A DNA stretch of 64,000 nt from Asterias amurensis (lineage: Eukaryota; Echinodermata; Asteroidea; Forcipulatida; Asteriidae). The notes beneath the pieces were generated by a model. The model saw only the letters and a list, made by a program, of their open reading frames with translations. It was not told the DNA's origin and ran no database searches. Within the stretch, counting starts at the first letter, position 1. Each line of letters begins with the position of its first letter. Of the stretch, positions 35,324 through 47,300 are shown in pieces. A program made the position numbers and the translations under genes. The DNA is taken from NCBI RefSeq assembly GCF_032118995.1, contig NC_092666.1:14757950-14821949 (forward strand), read 5' to 3'.

Positions 35324-38300
35324 TTACTTAACCTCGGACTCCAGATCTGCGAACTCCTCTTGCTGTGCCTCGTCGAATCCGTAAAGGACTTGCATGATGT
35401 GACGTACGCAGACCATAGAAGCAGCCTTGCATTCCTTCCCCACTAGCGAGAAGTTGAGAAATCCATGAGGGAGCTTGTCAATGATTTCAAAGTGGACTGG
35501 GCGCTTGAGGGAGCGCAGACGTCGCGCAAACATGATGGAGTCATCTAGAAGTGGATCGAAGGTGCAACCCTGGAGAAGGAAGAATCGAGAGGAGGGGAGA
35601 AGATAAAAATAGTATTGTTAATAGCTCATACTGAAAGTGCGCAGACAATATTGGTACCGAGACCAGATTGCCCACTTTGTGTGACCAAACATATTGCTCT
35701 TATTATTGTTGCCTTGTTAAAAATATTCAAACATCAAAGCCAAATGCTGGTTTTTGTTTATAATACAACAGTATTTACATAACAAAATATTTAAAGGCAG
35801 TGGATACTATTGGTAATTACTCAAAATAAATTTTAGCATAAAACCTTACTTGGTGACGAGTAATGGGGAGAGGTTGATGGTATAATCCAGGAATTTGATT
35901 TTGAGACCTCAGATTTAGAATTGAGGTCTCGAAATCAATCATCTAAACGCACACAACTTTGTGTGACAAGGGTGTTTTTTTCTTTCATTATTAGTTTGCA
36001 AGTTCGATGACTGATTGAGCTCAAATTTTCACAGGTTTGTTATTTTTTGCTTATGTTGAGATACACCAACTGTGAAGGCTAGTCTTTGACAATTACCAAT
36101 AGTGTCCACTGCCTTTAAAAAGACAATGGATAATAAACAAAAATAAACCAAGTAGGTCTGTGACAGTAACATTTATATACAATTGCTGCTTAGATTAAAT
36201 AGATTAAAATACAAATAGAAAACGTTGGGACAATACCCAATTATTTTGAGTAATTACCAATAGTGTTCACTGACTTTAAGTAGTAGTAAGCAGGATAAAT
36301 GTAATAAATTTGGGGCTGTTTTCATAAGCAGAAGTTGGTAAAACAAACATATTATTGTATAATGATTTAAGACAACTACAATAAAACTTACAATGATATG
36401 AACTGGGGGCAGCCCCAGTAGAAGCTCATCTGTAGCGCACATCGGCGACATATAAGAATTCTTCATGATAGGCACCTCTCGTAGCTTCCTGATTGGTGAT
36501 GTCACGTAGGCTGAGGGAGTCTCCACTCCTTCCTTGACGACAGGCACTTTCCCTAGGTCAAGGGTCAAGCTGTCTTTGTTAAGGTTGGACTGAGTGTCGT
36601 TGTCACACGGTGGTGGAGAGGTCGAATTCGATTTGACCTCCTCTGTTGCAGGCTGCGTTGAATTGCGTATGACCTTTGTCTTCATGGACGGCGACCCGGG
36701 CGGTAGGTTCGGGTCGACAACAGCGATGGTCTCAGGCTCCTCAATCTCTTTGCTCCGAATGACATCCCCATTTGACGACATTTTGGCAATGGTCTCATCT
36801 AAACTGTCATCTGGCAACTTCAGATCTCCATCGTCGATGTTTGCCGACCAAGCCGAGTCGTTCATCTCTAAAGTTCTCAGAAATTCATCTGGATCTTCCG
36901 TCTGTCTCTCCTTAATGTTGTTATCGATATCGAGAATCGATTCCTCTTTCTTGTGAGCTTCACGACCCTTTGCCTCGATCTGTCGCTCTTTCTCACTGGT
37001 TCCTGATCCAGTGCTATTCACACTATTCTCACGTGACGTCTTCCGCGCTGCTATGACATGAAATTTATCATTAGCCTTCTCAATAATCTCATTAGCCATT
37101 TCCTCCGAGATAAACTCGTCTTTTAACCCGGCGTAGGCGGCCAAGCAGCGGATGAGGATCCCGATCGGTAGTAGTGGGTCTAGAAGACACAGCATACGGG
37201 AGGGGGATGGCTGGTAGTGGATGTTGAAGGGGGTGTACATCGTCACGACGCCATTCGGTGGTCGGATACCGTAAGATGCTGCCCTCATACCAACAGCGAT
37301 GGAGAGGTTTCCACCAGCACTGTCTCCTGCTAGACATATATGCTCACCAGTTGACCCTACGAACAATTCAGAAAGTTGTTTTGATTTTAAAACATTTTTT
37401 CCTTCACAGTTTGAGTTCTTGATGAACACCAAAGAAATTGTTTAGTTTGTCAGAAGAAATAGTATTAGTTTGACCTTTTAATCAACAAGCATTGAGAATA
37501 AAACAGATTGTTTTGATTTAAGTCTTTCTGAAGAAACCAATTGTTGAACACTAGGCCTGGGCGACTAGTGAAATTCACTACTTGACACTAGTCACCTATT
37601 TTCAAAAGATAAGATTGTGGATAATCGCTTGGCACAAGATGGTAAAATTCAAGCAGAAATGTGAAGTATGCCTTGCGATGGTCGCCATTGTGGTAAGCAA
37701 CTCTTTTGATGCAACAATATATCAGAGCAGACAATGACAATTAGTGCTGACGACTAGTGAAATTCACTACTTGACACTAGTCACCTATTTTCAAAAGATA
37801 AGATTGTGGATAATCGCTTGGCACAAGATGGTAAAATTCAAGCAGAAATGTGAAGTATGCCTTGCAATGGTCGCCATTGTGGTAAGCAACTCTTTTGATG
37901 CAACAATATATCAGAGCAGACAATGACAATTAGTGCTGACGACTAGTGAAATTCACTACTTGACACTAGTCACCTATTTTCAAAACATAAGATTGTGGAT
38001 AATCGCTTGGCACAAGATGGTAAAATTCAAGCAGAAATGTGAAGTATGCCTTGCAATGGTCGCCATTGTGGTAAGCAACTCTTTTGATGCAACAATATAT
38101 CAGAGCAGACAATGAGAATTAGGGCTGACGACTAGTGAAATTCACTACTTGACACTAGTCACCTATTTTCAAAAGATAAGATTGTGGATAATCGCTTGCC
38201 ACAAGATGGTAAAATTCAAGCAGAAATGTGACGTATGCCTTCCAATGTTGGCCATTGTGGTAAGCAACTCTTTTGATGCAACAATATATCAGAGCAGACA

Positions 38301-41300
38301 ATGAGAATTAGGGCTGACGACTAGTGAAATTCACTACTTGACACTAGTCACCTATTTTCAAAAGATAAGATTGTGGATAATCGCTTGGCACAAGATGGTA
38401 AAATTCAAGCAGAAATGTGAAGTATGCCTTCCAATGTTGGCCATTGTGGTAAGCAACTCTTTTGATGCAACAATATATCAGAGCAGACAATGAGAATTAG
38501 TGCTGACGACTAGTGAAATTCACTACTTGACACTAGTCACCTATTTTCAAAAGATAAGATTGTGGATAATCGCTTGGCACAAGATGGTAAAATTCAAGCA
38601 GAAATGTGAAGTATGCCTTCCAGTGTTGGCCATTGTGGTAAGCAACTCTTTTGATGCAACAATATATCAGAGCAGACAATGACAATTAGTGCTGACGACT
38701 AGTGAAATTCACTACTTGACACTAGTCACCTATTTTCAAAAGATAAGATTGTGGATAATCGCTTGGCACAAGATGGTAAAATTCAAGCAGAAATGTGAAG
38801 TATGCCTTGCAATGGTCGCCATTGTGGTAAGCAACTCTTTTGATGCAACAATATATCAGAGCAGACAATGACAATTAGTGCTGACGACTAGTGAAATTCA
38901 CTACTTGACACTAGTCACCTATTTTCAAAACATAAGATTGTGGATAATCGCTTGGCACAAGATGGTAAAATTCAAGCAGAAATGTGAAGTATGCCTTGCA
39001 ATGGTCGCCATTGTGGTAAGCAACTCTTTTGATGCAACAATATATCAGAGCAGACAATGAGAATTAGGGCTGACGACTAGTGAAATTCACTACTTGACAC
39101 TAGTCACCTATTTTCAAAAGATAAGATTGTGGATAATCGCTTGCCACAAGATGGTAAAATTCAAGCAGAAATGTGACGTATGCCTTCCAATGTTGGCCAT
39201 TGTGGTAAGCAACTCTTTTGATGCAACAATATATCAGAGCAGACAATGAGAATTAGTGCTGACGACTAGTGAAATTCACTACTTGACACTAGTCACCTAT
39301 TTTCAAAAGATAAGATTGTGGATAATCGCTTGGCACAAGATGGTAAAATTCAAGCAGAAATGTGACGTATGCCTTCCAATGTTGGCCATTGTGGTAAGCA
39401 ACTCTTTTGATGCAACAATATATCAGAGCAGACAATGAGAATTAGGGCTGACGACTAGTGAAATTCACTACTTGACACTAGTCACCTATTTTCAAAAGAT
39501 AAGATTGTGGATAATCGCTTGGCACAAGATGGTAAAATTCAAGCAGAAATGTGAAGTATGCCTTCCAATGTTGGCCATTGTGGTAAGCAACTCTTTTGAT
39601 GCAACAATATATCAGAGCAGACAATGAGAATTAGTGCTGACGACTAGTGAAATTCACTACTTGACACTAGTCACCTATTTTCAAAAGATAAGATTGTGGA
39701 TAATCGCTTGGCACAAGATGGTAAAATTCAAGCAGAAATGTGAAGTATGCCTTCCAGTGTTGGCCATTGTGGTAAGCAACTCTTTTGATGCAACAATATA
39801 TCAGAGCAGACAATGACAATTAGTGCTGACGACTAGTGAAATTCACTACTTGACACTAGTCACCTATTTTCAAAAGATAAGATTGTGGATAATCGCTTGG
39901 CACAAGATGGTAAAATTCAAGCAGAAATGTGAAGTATGCCTTCCAATGTTGGCCATTGTGGTAAGCAACTCTTTTGATGCAACAATATATCAGAGCAGAC
40001 AATGAGAATTAGTGCTGATGACTAGTGAAATTCACTACCCCTCTAAGCATGCTTCAATAAATCGTGACTTTGATACTAGTTGTGACTGTTTTAAAAACAA
40101 CTTTTACCTAGAAACTGAGCATTCTTGATGACCCAAGCGTAAGCGAAGAAGCATTCCTCAAAGGCTCTTGGGAAGGGTTGCTCCGGTGCCAGGGAGTAGT
40201 CGATGGAAACAATCGGTACGCCCAAATCCCTCGCCCACGACCTCAGGTAAATCTACAAGAGAAAAAACGCCAAAAAAGGATAACCAATTGTCTGAGAATC
40301 TGAGACTAGGATCAAAAGTATAGGAGGTTTAAAAATTTCATGCTTATATTGCATTTGCACCTTTCGGTAACCCCTGGACTAATAGATTCCAAGAAGCTTT
40401 GGGAGCAGTATCCTTAGCTCCTGAGAAGTAGATCAACTAACGTTTTTCTTTTGAAAAAAGCAACATCTAGTTTTTTTTTGCCCTTAGATCGGTTCGAGTT
40501 GGTCTTTGAAAAGTGTTTGTGACCCTTTGTTATAAAATGCATATGGGTAGAGATGTTGTAAAAGTAGAATACAATGATCCACACAAACATGCCTCGACTC
40601 ATTGGGTGGTTTTCCTTTTACCTCGTCGACTAACACCGTCGGCCATTTTTACTTCCATAAATGGCCGACCATGTTAGTTTGCAAAGTAAAAGGAAAGCAA
40701 TTTTGAGGCGAATTTGTGTGAAACATTGTATTCTACTTTTAAAACATCTTTCTAACGTATGCATTTAATAACAAACGGTCACAAACGCTTTTCAAAGACC
40801 AACTTGACCGATCCAAGGCAACTTTAATGCAGATATAAAAAGGTTGAAGTTCAATTTTGTCCTCTTCCAGAATGGCATCTAGGTGTCTTTGAATGCAAAT
40901 ATATATATCTTTATTTGCCAGGAACTCAAGCAATTTTTGTTTGTTTTAAAACTGATTATGTATATGCAAACAAAGTCCTAGGTTTTACATAAATTATACT
41001 TTCTGTGATTTTGAAGACGGACAACAAAACCGCTTAGTTGGGTTCGCATAAATTACATACACCTTGTGTGAATTTGCAATAAAAACAAGTAAGTCCTTGG
41101 TTTTGCATCAATTATACATCATGTGATTTTGAAGTGTGTGCAACAAATAAACCATAAATATGCAAATAAAAGACTTGGTTTTGCATAAATGATATGTTCA
41201 CCTCATATCATTTTGAAGTGTGTGCAACTAAAACCAACCATGAACATGAATAGACATAGAAACACCTTATGATTCTACATAAACTATACCTCGTGTGATT

Positions 41301-44300
41301 TTGAAGTGTGTGCAACAAATCCACCTCCATGAATATGTATGAGTAAGCCCTTAGACATTGGTGCAGCTGATTTAGGGGGCGTGTCCTCATCCACCTTGCC
41401 GTCTTTTTTGGGAGTGACCTCATGCAGCCAGCTCTGTCAAAAGAGAAAGTAAGAAATTTCCTTTTAATTTAAGTGCAGCAACTTTCAAATCCTGGACCCA
41501 ATTTCATGGCTCTACCTACTGCCTAATTCTGCACTTGCGATCACCATTGTCCGCTTCCTGTGTGCAAGCACCGATTTCCCTATTTCCGTAAGCGCTGATT
41601 CTTTGCTTAGGACAGGCAGAGCCATGAAATTGGGCCCAGATGGGTAAGCGTACCTTTTGTTTTGCCCGGCAAGGATGCAGGCTCCTGGTGTGGCAGTCAA
41701 GGTTTTTCACATTTTCGTTTTGCCAAATGCTACAGATTTATAAAAATGTAAACTCTTGTGAATTAGTTCTTGATTTTTGTTTTCGAACAAGATACAAAAC
41801 TCACTACAGGCAACCCTCGTTATAAAAGTACTGTTATAAAGAGGTTCTACTTTATTTAGAGAGTACATTCTCAAGTCGTGAATCTCATTTCTGCTTTGTG
41901 TGTCTATGTCTTACTGTCCTCTTATAACAACATTCCTGTTTAACAGCGTTCTGTTACAAATAGGTTCTGTTCTGAAGTCCCGAATCTCATTTCTTCTTTG
42001 TGTTCCTTTGTCTTGCTTTTCTCTTAATATAACAACATTCCTACTAGAGGTAATTTGGCCAGTCCCAGTGTTCTTGTTATAATGAAAGTTTACTTTAGTT
42101 AGCTGCTAATTCAGACACTGTCTTATACCTGGCCCGCTCGTTCAACACATGAATGCAGTCCACTCTGTACAGAGCTGGGCCCTGTGTGAATGTTATTAGA
42201 ATATTTCATGGGAAGGGTCTATTCAGAAACTTTCTTTTACCTGTCCTTCTCGTTCAACAAATGAAAGAAGTCGTATCTGAACCGAGGCAGGCCCTGTGTG
42301 CGCACATGGTGGTACTATAGTCACTGGTTCCCCTTCTTCTCCGTCCAATTCAAATGTGTGCGGTTGAATCTGAATCAGCTTGTTAATGGCAACAGTACCA
42401 GCCATCAGATTGCACATATCCTGGTGTAGAAAACAAAACAGGGAGGAATAAAGTTATCTAGGCACAAACACTTAAGAAAATAACATGAAGACAGCTTTCT
42501 CCTTTAACAGTGGTCCACGGACGAAATTCACTCCAAGTGGTCCGCCAGGCTCGTCAAATTTTTACAGAAATATGCAAATAAGAAAGTCACATCAGGACCA
42601 AGTAAGATTGAAGGCACACTTGTGTCAAAAACACATTTATTCCAGGACTCAGTTGATTTTACAATTTAATTTTTCTTCACACGAATGAAAGTCTAATCTT
42701 ACCGCAATGACGTCCCCCTCAGTGATTGACCAGAATGCTTTGCAGAATCTAATATCTGACTTGTTAGTTACGCTGACAATCTGCTTGGCCCTGGCTTCTG
42801 GATTAGTCAGGTACCGACTCCTACATATAGGTAAAGCAATGTACAATGTCAACACAGCATGCATAAAAGTAGTATATAAATATTGACTGCCTAGAGTGCT
42901 AAAACTACGACTCCCAAGAAGTCGGCAAATGCCTGTCCTTTACCAACTGTCACCCGTTGAAAAATGGTCGACTGTCGGCAAATTGTCACTCGGCAAACAG
43001 TTGTCTGTGTCAGTAACTAGTCAGCTGTCGGAGAATGCTACCTATCAGCAGTTAGTCATCTGTCAGCAATTGGTCGTCTGTGTGAAAATGGTCATGTGTC
43101 GGCAATTGGTCATCTGTCGCCAAACGGTTGCCTGCTGGCAGTTCGTCATCTGTCAGCAAATGGTCATCTGTCGATGAATAGTCGTCTGTCAGCAAATGGT
43201 GGCCTGTCACAGTGTCAGGAAGTGTTCGCCTGTCCGCATTTGGCAATCTGACAGCAAATGGTCGTCTTGCGAACTTGGGCCGGCCAGCCAGTCCAACTTA
43301 CCCATGGAAGATTGACGATGCTGCTCGTGAGAATGTGCCCTCGTGTTTATGATAACCCTCACTGTATGAAGCGAGAGCAACAGCAACGGTCTGTAGAGAC
43401 TGCCACATGCTGTCACAGAACTACAATAACAAAGCATTATTATGAGAGGTCAAATGGGGTCAAACTATGTGTAGCGTTTGTTCAGTATTTGGACACCACC
43501 ATGGTATGCTAAAATCCATCGCAGACAGTACACACACAAAAAACTTTCAAAATAGGACGTTTTTAAAATCAATTTTCCAAAGATTGGGCCCAGAATGCTC
43601 ATCAGATTTGAAAAATTCTTGTGAGTACCTTGATAATTTTTATGTTAGGTACATGTAAGCTCTACTAAAATCTAAAAATTTCTTACTTTTATTTTATTGT
43701 TTTTTGAACTTAAAGCCATTGGACCCTTTCGGTACAGAAAAAAAAAAAAATTTCACAGATTTACAAATAACTTACAGGGTTTACAGAAGGTAATGGTGAA
43801 AGACTTCCCTTGAAATATTAGTCTATGAAATGCCTTATTTTTTGAGAAAACAGTAAAACAATATCAATTCTCGATATCGAGAATTACGGATTTATTTTAA
43901 ACACATGTCAAGACATGGCGAAACGCGCGGGTACACGGGTGGGTTTTCCCGTTATTTTCTCCAGACTCCGATGACCGATTGAGCCTAAATTTTCACAGGT
44001 TTGTTATTTGATATAGAAGTTGTGATACACGCAGTGTGGGCCTTGGACAATAGTGTTTACTGAAAGGGTCCAATGGCTTTAACTTAATCTAAAACCCGTA
44101 AAAAAAAAAGGGAAAAAAGGTAGATTTTCTTTAAATGTGAGACAGGAATTTCTATAGTATGTTAATTTCACTTTCAAAGCAGGCATGTGGCTATACATGG
44201 AATTATAAACTTGCAGCAACTCGATGACACTACAGTACCTTCATATCATAAGAGTAATAATATAATGATAATTTTGGGGGCTAATCATCCTTACTCGAAG

Positions 44301-47300
44301 CTAAGAGCTGAATTGCGAAGGACGCAGCTGTTCGAGAAGCAGGCATTTAAGGGCGCCTTTGGCTGCCAGCCACATCAACCCATTATGAGCACGGAGCACA
44401 GCCAAAGATTGAAAGTGATTTTTCACGAGGGAGGAAAAATAGATGGTCTGGAAAACCCTCCTGGCACAGCAGAGAACAAACTCACAACTCAACTCACATA
44501 ATGGCCCCGGCTGGGTATTGAACCGGGGTCACCTTAGTGAGAGGCGAGCGCTTTACGCACAAGCCATATCCATAGAAAGTGCAAGCATGTCGTAACTGGA
44601 TCTGGATGAGAATTCACAACTCAATGCACAGTACTTCACAGGCCTGATTTGATCGTGACAACAGTGGCCCTTTAATCTTAGGGTAAAATTAACACCATGA
44701 CATAGTGCAAACACCTCTGACTACAACATCGGATCTTTTATCCTTGGTTTCGTCTGTCAAGGTGCTAATTATTTTCAAAACATGTAACATATAAAAATAC
44801 CTAAAGCGACTCATTTCATAACATAGTAGAACACAAAGTCATCATTATCATATGAATCAGGGCTATAAATAACACCTGAGCGCTGATATTGTTTTTTCTC
44901 AGCTTGGTATAAACAACAATTCTACAGATCGAGTTCCATTCAATGAAGCAGGCACATGTCAATTCAGCAAAAAACACTCCGTTTACAAGTGAAGCTTAAA
45001 ATTTATTTATTTAAAGGGGCTGATTTGTCATGACCAAAGCAGGCGTATGGCTGCACATTGACTTAAATGAACTCTTAGAGTCTCACCCAGTTACAGTCTT
45101 TTTTTTCTCATGAAGGTCACAGTTTTTACTGAGGTTGAATTCTTTTTACTGCAAGCCTGATACTTCACGGAGGCAATAATGGCGATTGCCTCAATGCTCC
45201 CTGGTCATTGCCTTGGTGCCCTTGAAATGCTCTGCAGTAGACATTTACAGTTTCTTCATAGGGTGCCCTTTACAAAGGAGAAAATGCCTTGGTGCCCTTG
45301 CCCTTTCCAAAACGAAGCATCCACGGCCCAATTTCATAGAGCTGCTAAGCACAAACATTTGCTTATGAAATTTCTTCCTTGATAAAACTAGGTTTACCAA
45401 CCAAATTTTCATGTGATTTTCAGGATAAGCTAACAAAAGCTGAATACCAGTAACAAGCACTATGCAACAAATGGAAATTTGGCTGGTAATCCTGTTTTTA
45501 TCGAGGAAGACATTTCATGCTTAGCAAATTTTTGTGCTAAGGCCCAGGCCTGTTACTGGAACAGACTGAAAAATCAGAAATACATGTAATTCTACACACT
45601 AGGGTTATTTTTTATATATATGTTTGGGCTGTACATGTATGGTTTATTAAAACCAGTAACCTGTTACAAAACACCCCACTATGTAAAAATTGTTACCACA
45701 TACATGTAATGCACTTTGTACTCCCTTAGCAGACAGTAAACATTGCAAGAATATGTTCCACAGCTACTGTATTATTACAATATTAACCAAACTGGTTAAA
45801 TAAACTTACCAACAGACAAAAATAGATTTGTCCTTCACTCAAGTGAATGTGCTCAAGCGTGTAACCAAAAAAATGCAAGCAGGAATAAAAAAGCAATGGA
45901 AGAAAAAAAAAGCAAATGTCCATTGTACTTTTTGATGACAGTGGAACGATTGTTGTACGCTTCACTTGAGCACTAGTTATGATGGAGTCACCAAAATGGA
46001 GTCACAAAGTTATTGCTTGTCTGTGGGCGTTAGGAAACAAGAAGTTTTGTTTGCACAAAATTCAGTTGCAGGACCATTTTATTTATTTATTTTTTGGTCC
46101 ACAGAGAGGGGGGGGGGGAATACACTTGAATTCATCTGGTCTGTCAAAAATTAAGTTAGAACTGCAAAAAAAAAAAATGGTGGTGGACTGTGTTTAGTTT
46201 ACAAAGTAAAAGAAGGGATATTTGTGTGAATCATCTACATGTAGTATTCTACTTTTAAAAACATTATTCATTTCATAACAATGGATTTTTACACACAAAA
46301 GAATAAAAATAAAAATGGGTTTTAGGTAAATATTTGTTTTTCTATTAGGTTTTAGTCATGTATTGTGTTATTGTAATTTTATACAAATTTTATACAAAAA
46401 ACTTTAAAAGGCATTTTCCCGCTGTTGGATATCGAATAAATAAACATTCAGGCCTCGGAATAACCCAGGTGCCCTGTGCTTTTCCTGTGGTGCCCTTTGC
46501 AACGTTCCATTACAATACATTTCCCTCATTGAAGTGCCCCTTCGGGAAATTGCTGGGCTCCTTCTAGAGCAAAGTTCTTTTTTAATCTTCCTGTGCGGCT
46601 AATCCACCAATAAGATGCTCGAACTGGAGGGTGGTATAAAAACCTATACTTCCAGTGTTTTTATTGCACAGCGAGTGTCAATCATGTCAATGCGTCACGC
46701 TCCGTATACGGACAGTGCAAAATTACATTCTAAACTTTGTGCGCGTGCATGCTGTTCTGCGCGAAATCACACGTTCTGAAATTTTAAACTTTGGGCGTTG
46801 CACGTGCGACTGGAAGATAAGCTCGTTATAACAAGCGCGCTCGTGGAATACGAAAAAATATAGCGCTTCTGCGTCCCATATCTCCTTTGGCCTTGTTGCA
46901 TATGGGACTATATTTTTAGTATTCCACTCGCGCTTGTGTAATAACTTATAATAACTGACTTACCTGAAAGCCCAGGCAGCGTCCATAGAAGCATTCCCTA
47001 TCCAGAGCTTGTACCTCCAGCATGATATCAATCGGCATCTGATCCAATTGCTCCTTGTCTGGAAACAGCTGGCCACTCTCGACGTCAGAGTAAGCTAAGA
47101 GTTTCTCTCCATACCCAAGGAGTACCCTCAACTGACTCAAGACCTTTCCATATGCTTCAAGCTCCTTGAAGGGATGAAACAAACAAAAGGTAAGAAACTA
47201 GATAGGGTTTGCGTTAACACAGTGTGTTAATCTCCTTTGTGTAGTGACTAGTGTTGGTTCTAAAAAGAATTAGTACTTCCTTGACAACTCAACGTTTCAA

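Noticed and set aside
36594-36956. 120-codon plus-strand frame
   Set aside because: Antisense shadow of LIPE exon 8.
37744-40005. Repeated 60-codon open frames, once per 189 bases
   Set aside because: They are a by-product of the satellite period being a multiple of three; all copies share the same stop, and the array is intronic.
37555-40039. CRISPR-like array
   Set aside because: The units are contiguous 189-bp repeats with no unique spacers, inside an animal gene intron.
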